Under the pieces are notes generated by a model, which was not told where the DNA came from, searched no databases, and was given only the letters and a program-made list of their open reading frames with translations. The position numbers were made by a program, and so were the translations under genes. This document shows, one piece after another, positions 34,427 to 44,384 of a stretch of DNA of 44,415 bases. The DNA comes from Flammeovirga sp. OC4. GTDB lineage: Bacteria; Bacteroidota; Bacteroidia; Cytophagales; Flammeovirgaceae. The stretch lies in the NCBI RefSeq assembly GCF_000812565.1, contig NZ_JTAM01000065.1, positions 1 to 44,415 of the forward strand. Direction: 5' to 3'. Numbering within the stretch: the first letter of the stretch is position 1; every line of letters starts with the position of its first letter.

Positions 34427-37400
34427 ATGAGAAAAGTACTCCTCCATATATTATTATTAGTAAGTTCTCTAGCTAATGCCCAACAATATAATATTACCAA
34501 GTTTACTATTAATAATGGTCTTGTTCAAAACAACTGCGTTGCCTTACAGCAAGGAAAATATGGCAGTATTGTGATTGGCACAATAGAAGGAGGAATTAAC
34601 ATCAATAATAGTCAATCATTTTACACCATTGATGCTAAGCAAGGTCTATCCAACAATTTCGTTTTTGATTTTGCAAGCGATGAACATAATAATATTTGGG
34701 TAGCAACGGCTAATGGTGTCAATTTACTTTCCGATAGAAAGGTATTTAATTATCTCATCAATGATAGCATTCCTTTTGGGGTAAGAAATATTGATTATGA
34801 CATTAAAAATAAAACGGTTTGGGGGATTACAACCTCTTTTTCATTGTTTAAGCTTAATGCAAAATTCAACAAAAAATCTTTTCACTATCCACTGAGGAAA
34901 AACACGAAGTATTCTTGTATCTCTACCGATGATGATGGTAATATGTGGGTAGGTACAATTAAGGAAGGGATCTTAATCGTCAAAAACGATTCTGTTCAAC
35001 GCCATATCAGGCTTCCTGGTAATATAAAAGCAATTCAACATCTGTCGAATGAAAAAGTAGCAATTGGCACCGACAATGGTGTATGGATATTACATAAAAA
35101 TCAACAGGAATCACCCATCAGAATTCTAAATAGAAAAAAGATTCTTTCTCTTTTTGAAAGTAAAGACGGAACACTATGGGTAGGAACAAGGAATAATGGT
35201 GCTTTCGCTTTCAAAGACGAACAACAAATCCATCATCTTAATTACGAGAACGGATTAGACAGGCATATTAATAATATATGCGAAGATGAAGAACAAGGTC
35301 TATGGTTTGCTACTCCCAATGGATTGTTTCGCTTGAACAATAATATTTATACCTTTTTTGGAGAAGGAGTTCAAATTAATGGTAAAGTACTTGATACTTA
35401 CCAAGCAAAAGACAACACCCTTTTTGTAGGCACGGAAGAAGATATCATTATATTAAAAGAGGAAAAATTCAGTACAAAAATCCCACTACCAGTATCCGTT
35501 CGATATTTAAATATGACCGAAAATCTTCAAGATCATTTGATTATTGGTACTGACAAGGGTGTTTTTAGATACGCAGACACTCAATGGATAAAATTAACAG
35601 ATCCTTCGCATGAAGAGTTTTTAAATAGCCCTACTTCTTTTTTCAAGAAAAAAGGAAAGCTTTACGCCGTGTTGATCAATCATATTTTTGAGGTTACTGA
35701 TACTTCATTAGACTATGTAAAAGACTATTCAAAAGACCTGAGAAGTTCTAGAGTATCCAAAATTGCCATTTCACCAAAGGACTCAACATTATGGTTAGGC
35801 ACTAGAGGACGAGGTTTGATTCATATTGATAATAATTTTGAGATCATCAACACTTTCCAACCTAACAATAAATCTCTCCCTTCTAATTACGTCAACGATT
35901 TGGTATTTGATCAACTTAATAACTTATGGATTGGTACCACAGGTAGTGGACTTTGTAAATTACATGAAGGAGCAGATATGGCTATTTCTTTTCAAGATGA
36001 AAAGCTTTCATCTACCAATATCTATTCGGTAGAAGTAGATAAGAAAGGAAATATATGGGCCGGTAGTAACAATGGCATCAATCATTTGGTCGGCTTGAAC
36101 AATGACATAGTCAAGGTAGAAAAATATGGCACTGCCGAAGGTTTCAATTCATTGTCTTATACTAAAAGTAGCGCCTCTAAAGATAAATATGGCAACTTAT
36201 GGTTTGGAACCGATAATGGTGTTGTGAAAATCAACCCTACCAAAAGCGTATATAGTATGGTCCCTCCAGTGATTGTATTTGAGGACCTGCAAATGTTTTC
36301 TGAAGATTTTCCTTGGGAAGATTACAGCGAAGGCATCGACAAAAAATCACACTTACCTATTAACTTACAGCTACCAAGTAATTACAATCATATTACAATC
36401 AATTTTGTTGGGATTTCCATGAATGTCCCATCTAAAATTAGATACAAATGGAAGCTTATTGGGTACGAAGAATATTACCATCCTTTGTCAGAAAATAGCC
36501 AAGCCATTTATTCAAACCTTCCTCCTGGCGATTATATTTTCAGCCTTCAAGCTGTCAATGCAAGAGGAATAGCCTCCCCTATCAATGAAGAATTTCAGTT
36601 TACCATTGAGAAGAAGTTTTTCCAGAAGAGAAGCGTAAGAGCCATCATCACATTACTGATTATTATTTTCATCTTCTATCTTTTCTATTCTTCATTAAGA
36701 AAGGAAAGAATCAAGAAAGAAACCTTACAGCAAAAAGTAGATGAACGAACACAGGAATTTAGAAATGAGAGAGAGAAAGTAGAAAAGGCAAAAGATGAAA
36801 TTGAAAAGAAAAGTAATCAGCTAAAAGAAATCAATGACAGAATGCAAGGGAGTATTAAATATGCGGCCAATATTCAAGATGCGATCATTAGCTGTGATGG
36901 TACTTTCCCGAAGTTATTCCCCAAATCCTTTAACCTAAGCATTACTAAAAGTGAGGTAACAGGTGATTTTATTTGGATCAGAGAAAACGAAAAATACATC
37001 TTTTTACTACTTATCGACTGTACTAACCATGGTGTTCCAGCTGCTTTTATATCTATTGTTGGAAATCAGTTACTTGATGAATTAGTGAGAGATAACCCTA
37101 ATATCAGAAGTGCCGATTTATTAACCAAATTGGATCAAAACCTCAAAATTGCATTAAAAATCCATGAAAATAACGAAATAAGTGACGGTATGGATGTGGC
37201 AGTATGTAGATTTGAGAAAGGAACAAGAAACTTGAATTTTGCTGGAGCACGAAGACCGTTAATAATTGTTGAAAATGGTGAGCTAAAGACAATCAAAAGT
37301 AATTTCTGCAGTATTGGTATTATCTTTAATGATGTTGAACCGGCTTTTGATAACTTTGACTTTGAATTGAGTGAAGATGCTATTCTTTATTTATTTTCAG

Positions 37401-37657
37401 ATGGCTTTTCGAGTCAATTTAATGCTCAAGGTGAAAAATTTAAAAAAGTACAGTTCAAAAATTTACTTTTTAAGTTATCTTCGCTTCCGTTTACAGAACA
37501 ATGTAATACACTTCATTCAACCTTCCATAAATGGAAAGAAGGCACAGAGCAGGGGGATGATATGATGGTTGTTGGATTCAAATATGAAACAAATTATGCT
37601 GAAAGCACAAGGGATCACAAAATCATACGGGAAACTGAACGTATTGAAAGAAATTGA
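34427..37657 (+). CDS. propeller-sensor SpoIIE phosphatase (Reg_prop/Y_Y_Y/SpoIIE)
   Basis: The protein (1076 residues from the ATG at 34427) has a signal peptide ('HILLLVSSLANA') and a periplasmic sensor made of many Reg_prop repeats ('GLSNNFVFDFASDEHNNIWVAT' pattern, 'LWVGTRNNGAF', 'LWFATPNGLF') to about residue 625. A Y_Y_Y domain (about 655-730) follows, then a transmembrane segment (about 738-757), a charged coiled coil (about 765-810), and a cytoplasmic SpoIIE/PP2C domain (814-1065) with 'SEVTGDFIWI', 'IDCTNHGVPAAF', 'LFSDGFSSQF' and 'QGDDMMVVGF'. It would sense an external ligand and output dephosphorylation of an unknown partner. A longer frame starts at a TTG (34352) without a signal peptide. 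Its 3' end overlaps the LolD-like gene. Confidence 0.9.
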   Translation: MRKVLLHILLLVSSLANAQQYNITKFTINNGLVQNNCVALQQGKYGSIVIGTIEGGININNSQSFYTIDAKQGLSNNFVFDFASDEHNNIWVATANGVNLLSDRKVFNYLINDSIPFGVRNIDYDIKNKTVWGITTSFSLFKLNAKFNKKSFHYPLRKNTKYSCISTDDDGNMWVGTIKEGILIVKNDSVQRHIRLPGNIKAIQHLSNEKVAIGTDNGVWILHKNQQESPIRILNRKKILSLFESKDGTLWVGTRNNGAFAFKDEQQIHHLNYENGLDRHINNICEDEEQGLWFATPNGLFRLNNNIYTFFGEGVQINGKVLDTYQAKDNTLFVGTEEDIIILKEEKFSTKIPLPVSVRYLNMTENLQDHLIIGTDKGVFRYADTQWIKLTDPSHEEFLNSPTSFFKKKGKLYAVLINHIFEVTDTSLDYVKDYSKDLRSSRVSKIAISPKDSTLWLGTRGRGLIHIDNNFEIINTFQPNNKSLPSNYVNDLVFDQLNNLWIGTTGSGLCKLHEGADMAISFQDEKLSSTNIYSVEVDKKGNIWAGSNNGINHLVGLNNDIVKVEKYGTAEGFNSLSYTKSSASKDKYGNLWFGTDNGVVKINPTKSVYSMVPPVIVFEDLQMFSEDFPWEDYSEGIDKKSHLPINLQLPSNYNHITINFVGISMNVPSKIRYKWKLIGYEEYYHPLSENSQAIYSNLPPGDYIFSLQAVNARGIASPINEEFQFTIEKKFFQKRSVRAIITLLIIIFIFYLFYSSLRKERIKKETLQQKVDERTQEFRNEREKVEKAKDEIEKKSNQLKEINDRMQGSIKYAANIQDAIISCDGTFPKLFPKSFNLSITKSEVTGDFIWIRENEKYIFLLLIDCTNHGVPAAFISIVGNQLLDELVRDNPNIRSADLLTKLDQNLKIALKIHENNEISDGMDVAVCRFEKGTRNLNFAGARRPLIIVENGELKTIKSNFCSIGIIFNDVEPAFDNFDFELSEDAILYLFSDGFSSQFNAQGEKFKKVQFKNLLFKLSSLPFTEQCNTLHSTFHKWKEGTEQGDDMMVVGFKYETNYAESTRDHKIIRETERIERN

Positions 37658-38264
37658 TCTAGAGATAAAACAAAACGAAATAGTATCTATTATGGGTGCT
37701 TCGGGAGCAGGAAAGAGTACTTTACTCCAAATATTAGGTACTTTGGACTCTCCTAATACGGGTAAGGTATGGATCAATAATACAGAAGTTACTTCGTTAC
37801 ACGGTGACGATTTGGCCAAATTCAGGAATGATAAAATTGGGTTTGTATTTCAATTTCACAACCTTTTACCTGAATTTACTGCATTAGAGAATGTTTGTAT
37901 GCCTGCACTAATTGCCGGTAAAAAAATGAGTGATATTGAGGAAAAGGGCCGAAAACTCATGAACCAATTGAATATTGGTGAACGATGTGATCACAAACCC
38001 ACTGAAATGTCAGGTGGAGAACAACAAAGGTGTGCAATTGCCAGAGCTTTAATCAACGATCCTCTTATCATTTTTGCCGACGAACCTAGTGGTAATTTAG
38101 ATTCAAATAATGCTGAAGAACTCCATAAATTATTTATTGAGTTAAGGGATAAAATGAATCAAACTTTTGTCATTGTTACGCATAATCATCAATTAGCAAA
38201 AATGGCAGATCGACAATTATGGATAAGTGACGGCACCATGAATTTGGATAGTTCCACTCTTTAA
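37596..38264 (+). CDS. LolD-like ABC transporter ATPase
   Basis: The 222-residue ATPase has Walker A 'GASGAGKST', Q-loop 'FVFQFHNLLPEFTALENV', signature 'MSGGEQQRCAIARAL', Walker B 'LIIFADEPSGNLD' and H-loop 'VIVTHN', all of the LolD/MacB/FtsE group. LolD powers lipoprotein release or related envelope export from the inner membrane. I chose the ATG at 37596, giving 'MLKAQGITKSYG' as in relatives; one at 37584 is also possible. Either start lies inside the end of the preceding phosphatase gene (overlap 62 or 74 bp, different frame), which suggests translational coupling. The matching permease is not next to it. Confidence 0.9.
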   Translation: MLKAQGITKSYGKLNVLKEIDLEIKQNEIVSIMGASGAGKSTLLQILGTLDSPNTGKVWINNTEVTSLHGDDLAKFRNDKIGFVFQFHNLLPEFTALENVCMPALIAGKKMSDIEEKGRKLMNQLNIGERCDHKPTEMSGGEQQRCAIARALINDPLIIFADEPSGNLDSNNAEELHKLFIELRDKMNQTFVIVTHNHQLAKMADRQLWISDGTMNLDSSTL

Positions 38265-38272
38265 CGCTGTAA

Positions 38273-41200
38273 ATGAGCACTGATGATAAAGCAAATAATA
38301 ACCCAGAGGACGAAAAGGAAGTAAAGAAAAAAGTCCGTACAAAAAGAAGTCTAGCAAGGCGGCTAACCAATCTTTTTGTCATTTTTTCGATTGCTTTTGT
38401 AACGTTGTTTCTCAGCCTTATTATCAGTCTTCATATCATCTTACAATATTACCCTGATGAGTTTATCGGAGGAGCCATCAAAGAAAGTGTTACAAGGGGA
38501 ACTCAGAAAAAGTATTCGCTGGATTATGATAAAATCCACGTAAAACTTATTTCAGGATGGTCAATACATGACTTTCTTTCAAGTGGTTCCATTACATTAA
38601 TCAATCCTGAATTTACTCCCGACAGTGCATATATTGCCTTCAATGACAGCGTTCCATTAGGTCAAAAGAAAAATCTAGTTAAGGTCAAACTCAATAAATT
38701 TGAATTACAAAACTTCTCTATTCTAAGAGCCGTTTTTCAAAAGGAAATATACATTGGTAATGTCCTTCTTGATTCTGCCGATATAGAAATACACAAATAT
38801 AAAATTGAAGGACAAAGGAAAAAGGAAGCTTTTGCGAATAAAACGCTCACTGAAACCCTAAATAGTTTATTTTACCAAAATAAAGAAAACCTCAAACGCT
38901 ATAGGATTGGTAATGTGATGACCATTAATTCTTCCTTGAATTATTTTGATCACACTCAAAAAATCAAGCAACAAATCGCTTTAGATGAAATCTCAATCAC
39001 ACTAAAAGATATTTACTTAGACTCTCTTACGCTTGAGCAAAAAATGTTACCTCTTCATGTGGGTGATTTAGAGTTTAACACTAGAAATATAAAACTTGAA
39101 TTAAAAGATTCTCCTTTTGGTATCAGTTTGGGAAAAATTGACTTCTCCACTATTGATAGTTCTTTATTGGTTTTCAACACATCATTGTACAGAATTAATG
39201 AAGGCATAGACAAAAAAATACCTATTAATAATGCGACTATTCCACTGCTTTCTTTGGAAGGTTTGGACATACGCCGTTTCCTTTTTGACAGCAGTCTATA
39301 CATCAAAGAATTATCAATTGTAAAACCACAAGTAGAATTAACACTTCACTCCTCTGGAGCGAAGGGGAAGAAAGGCAAAACACCTGAACTCCCTAAATTT
39401 CTGAAAGAAATCAGCATTCAAAAATTTCATCTTGAAAGTGCTAAAATCCCTTTCGAAACGAATAAATTAGGAAAAAGGCAAGTCAATGACATCTCCATTA
39501 ATATTGATGAAATAGCGATTAATGATGAGATCTTAAAAGAGAAAATACCGGTTGGCTATCAAAACTTTGATGTAAAACTGAAATACCAAAGATGGGATTT
39601 TGATAATAAGCACTATGCTAAGGTAGGAGGACTATATTATCACTCAAAGTGGCAAAAGCTCTATTTATATTCCCCTGCCTACAAACCTATTGGCAATGTA
39701 CCGGATTCTACTTCTCAAACGTACATTAGTGCTCAGGCTAAGAAAATCACTTTAAACAGAGTCGACTATAATTTCTTCCTTCAAAATCCATTAGACTCGC
39801 TTTTCGCTTACAATCATTTATTGATTGACGATCTAAAAACAGAGGTTTGGCTTCCCACTCATCCTATTGAAAAGGTGAATAAGGAGAATAAAAAGAAAAA
39901 AAATATTTCAATTGCCTTAAACTCCACGCTTTTGAAAGATGGAGAACTAACCATCAACATTCCAAAAGAAAAGAAATACAAAGATCAGCTGACCATTCAA
40001 GATATCGAACTTGATGTTGATTCTTTACACCTTCCATTACTTCAACCCAAGTATTTTAAAATCCATAAAGCTAATGTCGATTTTAAATATATCAGTTTAC
40101 CTCAGATCAATAACTATGATTTTCTGATTGAGGAAATGGCGTTTACCACCAATGATAGTTCATTGGCTATTGCCGGCTTAAATATATCAACAGAAGATTC
40201 CACGGCATCTAACTTGAATATTGAAAGCTATGTCCAAGGCGTTCATTTTAGTCATATCACCTGGCGAAAGTATTTATTTTCTGACTCTTTGATCATTGAT
40301 GACATCTTTGTAGATATACCAAGTTCTGATATTGAGATTCCACTTAAGAAAGCTATTGCATCAACAAAAAACATCACAAAGGACAGTCTTAATAAAATTA
40401 CACCCAAAAAAGCTGCCCCATTCAAATACCTTATGGTGAATGACTTTCACTTAAGAAAAGGACCTTTAACTATTACAAAAGAAGATACAGGGATTTTAGG
40501 TAGAAGCGAAAGTATGGGCGTCGACATTGTCGGCTTTACTTTAGAAGATAAAAAATTTGATTGGGAAGACATCAACTTTGTGGTAGAAGATATTTACGTT
40601 CCCATCCGATCTATTAACCACAAATCCTCTATAGATAAGATAAGCCTCAACGTCGAAAAGCAAACTTTAAAAATTAAAGGAACAGCACTCACTCCTATCG
40701 ATCAAGACAATCAGATGTTTATTAAGGCATTGACAGGAATCGACAACATCAATATAGATGGGCTTGACCTTCGAATGCTAAAAGATATTCAACAACTCAA
40801 TGCTGATCAGATCGGTATTGATGGTGTAAGAGGAGTAATAGCGATTGATGAAAGATGGAAACCTGAAAGTGATACCACTGCTACAAAATCAGAAAATCAG
40901 AAGGAGTTTCTTAAATATTTAGGAATTGAAAATATAAACCTCAGGCTTGATGATTTTGCACTTTTGCATACAGATCAAAAAGGGCAAGAAAGCTATCTTA
41001 CATTTTTTGGTGGAGAACTCGATGTACACGAGTTGCGTTCTAAAGCATCTGCACAAAAAAACATCGGAGACATAAGGCCAAAAAATATTTTTCTAAAAAT
41101 GAAAGGTTTACAATATGAAAGGGATATTTCTCCTTATGTCATTTCATCCAGTGAACTTGTGATCGACTCAGGTGGTGATTCTATCCTTATTTCTGAAGCG

Positions 41201-43051
41201 AATATCCTCCCAAAAATGGGCTCTAAGTCTGTAGGTATCATTGATTCACTTTTCTTACTGCAAGTAGAAGAACTTCAGATAAAAGGAGCAGGTTTAAAAT
41301 CATTCGCTTATGACAAAAAAATAGATATTGATACGATTTATACTAAAAAAATTAGCTATCTAAATCCTGCAAAAACCAAAAAAGTCAAAAAAACAGGAAC
41401 TTTTGCTGAGAAAAACTTCCCCAAAGAAAAGGTCGTTGCACTTTTAGACAATTTTGAAAGTATAGCCATCGATTATATACAGGTTGATAGCAGTTCTGTT
41501 TCATTTAGAAGTCCCTCAAAAGACAATAATAGAAAAAACATCTCCCGTCTGATGAGAAGAAAAAGGACGGAAACCCCGCTAAATAGTACTGAATTAAGCC
41601 CTAAGGAATTAAATAAATACAGCAAAAAGACCAATCGAATTAGTAATAACAAACGTTATTCAAAGGAAAAGAAAAAACTATTGATTGATAATATTCTTGC
41701 TGAAACGAAGGGCAATCCAATCGATGTCTACACCCTTGCCCCTACGGAGGATTCACTGGAACGTCTTGAACATCAGAAATCATTTCAGAGTGTTTATAAT
41801 GAAAACAGTATAAAAGACATTAACCTAAAAATTGAAGGGGTTTACATCAACCAAGAAACAATACAATCAGAAAGAGATTATATCAAACTAGGACGAATTA
41901 ATTTAAACCTTGGTAAAAACATTTTCAACCTCAACAATGGAATGTATGCCATTGGATTTGATTCTCTCCACTTCAATAATCATTATGAAGATGTTTATCT
42001 CAAAAACTTTGCTTTAGTTCCTAGATACTCTAAAAAGTTATTTGGTATCGTCAATGAATATCAAACCGATAGAATTGAAATTGGTATTGATGACTTATTA
42101 TTAAGGGGCTTTCACTTTAAAAACTATTTATTTACTGATCATATACATTTAAACGGTGTTGAAATTGACCGTTTGAATCTGTCAGCTTATAGAGATAAGA
42201 CTGTACCTGTTGACCCTAACAAAAAGAATCCAAAAATGATCCACACCATTTTTGAAGAAACTCCTTTAGCATTTAGGCTCGACACCATTACCATTACAGA
42301 CAGTCATATTAATTATGAAGAGTATAAAGGAAATATAAGAGCAAAGTCGGAAGATCAAGAACTAGAAGGTAAATCTGGACAATTCCAGTTAAATGATTTT
42401 ACAGGACAAATTTTCAACATTACGAATGACACAGCTAAACTAGCGGATGACCCATACATGGAAATGTATGTCAAAGGTATTTTGATGGAAGAAGGTGGTG
42501 AATTAAAGATGTATTTTAGAATCCCTCCATTAGACAGTCTTGGCACCTATTATTATGAAGGAGAAGTAGGTAAAATGGACTTGATTAAACTGAATCCGCT
42601 TGTTGAAAGATTAGAGCTCGTAAAAATAAAAGATGGCAACCTGAAGAGAATGTATTTTAAGGTATTAGCTGACGATAGTGTGGCCATGGGAAATATGCAA
42701 TTCAGGTATAAAAACTTGGAAGTGGATGTTTTGAAAGATAAGGCTAAGAAAACAGGTGAGCTCAAAAGAAGGGCCTTTTTAAGTTCGGTTGCAAATCTTT
42801 TAATAAGAGAAGAAAACCCTCGTTTCCCTTCCATGAAGCAAGGGCATATTTATTATGAAAGAGATACTACAAAGTTTATCTTTAACTTCTGGGTAAAAAC
42901 AGTCTTAACCGGAGTAGCAAGTACTCTATCACCACTAATGGAGCCCGAAATCCCTAAAAAGGATAAGGCTACTAAAATGGAAATTAGGTATATTGAAAAA
43001 AATACTAAACGTAAAAATAGATTAAAAGGACCCCTCAAAAAGGTCTATTAG
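38273..43051 (+). CDS. very large AsmA-like envelope protein
   Basis: The 1592-residue protein starts 8 bp after the LolD-like gene. A charged cytoplasmic N terminus (1-30) is followed by one transmembrane helix (about 33-57) and then a long region of repeating amphipathic beta segments with short motifs such as 'IHDFLSSGSITLINPEFTPDS', 'LNIDGLDLRML'-like and 'LLLRGFHFKNYLFTD', in the style of AsmA/TamB/YhdP proteins. It ends in a basic tail ('KNTKRKNRLKGPLKKVY'). AsmA-like proteins are thought to span the periplasm as lipid-handling grooves. I have no specific family name, and the assignment rests on architecture only. Tight spacing with lolD and the next gene suggests one operon. Confidence 0.65.
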   Translation: MSTDDKANNNPEDEKEVKKKVRTKRSLARRLTNLFVIFSIAFVTLFLSLIISLHIILQYYPDEFIGGAIKESVTRGTQKKYSLDYDKIHVKLISGWSIHDFLSSGSITLINPEFTPDSAYIAFNDSVPLGQKKNLVKVKLNKFELQNFSILRAVFQKEIYIGNVLLDSADIEIHKYKIEGQRKKEAFANKTLTETLNSLFYQNKENLKRYRIGNVMTINSSLNYFDHTQKIKQQIALDEISITLKDIYLDSLTLEQKMLPLHVGDLEFNTRNIKLELKDSPFGISLGKIDFSTIDSSLLVFNTSLYRINEGIDKKIPINNATIPLLSLEGLDIRRFLFDSSLYIKELSIVKPQVELTLHSSGAKGKKGKTPELPKFLKEISIQKFHLESAKIPFETNKLGKRQVNDISINIDEIAINDEILKEKIPVGYQNFDVKLKYQRWDFDNKHYAKVGGLYYHSKWQKLYLYSPAYKPIGNVPDSTSQTYISAQAKKITLNRVDYNFFLQNPLDSLFAYNHLLIDDLKTEVWLPTHPIEKVNKENKKKKNISIALNSTLLKDGELTINIPKEKKYKDQLTIQDIELDVDSLHLPLLQPKYFKIHKANVDFKYISLPQINNYDFLIEEMAFTTNDSSLAIAGLNISTEDSTASNLNIESYVQGVHFSHITWRKYLFSDSLIIDDIFVDIPSSDIEIPLKKAIASTKNITKDSLNKITPKKAAPFKYLMVNDFHLRKGPLTITKEDTGILGRSESMGVDIVGFTLEDKKFDWEDINFVVEDIYVPIRSINHKSSIDKISLNVEKQTLKIKGTALTPIDQDNQMFIKALTGIDNINIDGLDLRMLKDIQQLNADQIGIDGVRGVIAIDERWKPESDTTATKSENQKEFLKYLGIENINLRLDDFALLHTDQKGQESYLTFFGGELDVHELRSKASAQKNIGDIRPKNIFLKMKGLQYERDISPYVISSSELVIDSGGDSILISEANILPKMGSKSVGIIDSLFLLQVEELQIKGAGLKSFAYDKKIDIDTIYTKKISYLNPAKTKKVKKTGTFAEKNFPKEKVVALLDNFESIAIDYIQVDSSSVSFRSPSKDNNRKNISRLMRRKRTETPLNSTELSPKELNKYSKKTNRISNNKRYSKEKKKLLIDNILAETKGNPIDVYTLAPTEDSLERLEHQKSFQSVYNENSIKDINLKIEGVYINQETIQSERDYIKLGRINLNLGKNIFNLNNGMYAIGFDSLHFNNHYEDVYLKNFALVPRYSKKLFGIVNEYQTDRIEIGIDDLLLRGFHFKNYLFTDHIHLNGVEIDRLNLSAYRDKTVPVDPNKKNPKMIHTIFEETPLAFRLDTITITDSHINYEEYKGNIRAKSEDQELEGKSGQFQLNDFTGQIFNITNDTAKLADDPYMEMYVKGILMEEGGELKMYFRIPPLDSLGTYYYEGEVGKMDLIKLNPLVERLELVKIKDGNLKRMYFKVLADDSVAMGNMQFRYKNLEVDVLKDKAKKTGELKRRAFLSSVANLLIREENPRFPSMKQGHIYYERDTTKFIFNFWVKTVLTGVASTLSPLMEPEIPKKDKATKMEIRYIEKNTKRKNRLKGPLKKVY

Positions 43052-43063
43052 ATTACAGTAAAA

Positions 43064-43423
43064 ATGAAAAAGTACCTCTACATCAGCATTGGAGTAATTG
43101 GATTTATATTTTTGATGTGGCTTTTCCCGAAAGTCAATAGAAGAACAATTACAGCTACAGTAAATAAGACAGAAAGAATAAGAGGCTCTGTCAAAAATGG
43201 AGATCAAAAGCTAGATAAATACCTTATCTACACACTGGATAAAAACGAAAAACCTCACACTTTTGAAAATACAGATACGTGGATTTGGTTTAAATTCAAC
43301 TCTTCTGATGTTTATGCTAAAATCCAAGATGGAGAAACATATGACTTCAGCATAGTAGGATTTAGAATTCCATTTCTCTCTATGTATCCTAATGTTATTA
43401 GTGTTGAAAAAGTAAAACAATAA
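43064..43423 (+). CDS. DUF1523-like small membrane-anchored protein
   Basis: The 119-residue protein has one N-terminal membrane segment (about 4-22) and then a compact domain with 'TATVNKTERIRG', 'WFKFNSSDVYAKIQDGETYDF' and the closing 'VGFRIPFLSMYPNVISV'. These resemble the DUF1523 family, whose function is unknown; the identification is from memory of the motif pattern. It starts 12 bp after the AsmA-like gene and is probably co-transcribed. Confidence 0.6.
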   Translation: MKKYLYISIGVIGFIFLMWLFPKVNRRTITATVNKTERIRGSVKNGDQKLDKYLIYTLDKNEKPHTFENTDTWIWFKFNSSDVYAKIQDGETYDFSIVGFRIPFLSMYPNVISVEKVKQ

Positions 43424-43444
43424 CCAAACTTAAGTTTTTTAATC

Positions 43445-44170
43445 ATGAAATTTCTAAGTATTAATTTCCTAGTTTCAATCTTTCTAATCGCAGGAATTAT
43501 CTCTTGTGGTACAACTTCAGAAAAAAAAGAAGATCACACTCATAAACATGAAGAAGGTACAGGGCATAGCCACGGCGATGACCACGAACACCATCACGGA
43601 CACAGTCACAAATCTGAAAGCATGATGTTAAGCGATGGTAGCTACAAAGTAGATACTGAGAAAAGTTTCATCAAATGGACAGGTAAAAAGATTACTGGAA
43701 GTTCTCACTACGGTAAATTAAAGCTGGCTTCTGGTACTGTAGCTGTAAGCGAAAATCAAATTTCAACAAATAGCGAATTCAATATTGACATGACTACCAT
43801 TAGTGTTGATGATATTCCTGCTGATGACAAGTTGAACAAAAAATTAAAAGGACATTTGGAGAATAATGATTTCTTCAATGTGACTGAGTTCCCTGCTGCA
43901 ACATTTAAAATCAATAAAATTGCAAAAGGTGAAAAAGAAGGAATGATTGACGTGACGGGTGACCTTACCATCAAAGGTATCACTAACAGCGTATCTTTCC
44001 CTGCTCATATCATGAACCACGACGGTACAATCCATGCTATGGCTGACATTTCTTTTGATAGAACGAAATATGATATTAAATATAAATCTAGTTCTTTTTT
44101 CAGTGATTTAGGTGATAAAGCCATCAACGATAAAATCGAATTAGAATTGCATTTATATGCTCAGAAATAA
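43445..44170 (+). CDS. YceI-family lipoprotein with His-rich N terminus
   Basis: The 241-residue protein has a lipoprotein signal (Cys21 in 'GIISCGTT'), then a His-rich linker of about 30 residues containing roughly a dozen His in HxH and HHH clusters ('DDHEHHHGHSHK'), and a YceI lipocalin-like domain (about 65-241; 'GSYKVDTEKSFIKWTG', 'FNVTEFPAATFKI', 'VTGDLTIKGITNSVSFPA'). YceI domains bind polyisoprenoid or amide lipids in the periplasm. The His-rich linker should bind Zn, Ni, Cu or Co. It lies 21 bp after the DUF1523-like gene, so it may belong to the same transcript, though its function differs. Confidence 0.85.
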   Translation: MKFLSINFLVSIFLIAGIISCGTTSEKKEDHTHKHEEGTGHSHGDDHEHHHGHSHKSESMMLSDGSYKVDTEKSFIKWTGKKITGSSHYGKLKLASGTVAVSENQISTNSEFNIDMTTISVDDIPADDKLNKKLKGHLENNDFFNVTEFPAATFKINKIAKGEKEGMIDVTGDLTIKGITNSVSFPAHIMNHDGTIHAMADISFDRTKYDIKYKSSSFFSDLGDKAINDKIELELHLYAQK

Positions 44171-44384
44171 AAAATCTCACCCTTCTAAACTATTTTTTAA
44201 AAACGGCTAAAATATATCGAATTTTCATTATTTCAACCTGACTGTATCAATATTGCAAAATAGGCTATAATTAAATTGTATATACCTAAGTATCAAGACT
44301 TGAACGTAAAATACAAAAATTCCATAGAGTTCTAATTTTTACATTTTTTCTTGGTTAATTAATATTTATTTTGTTATTTAGTAA

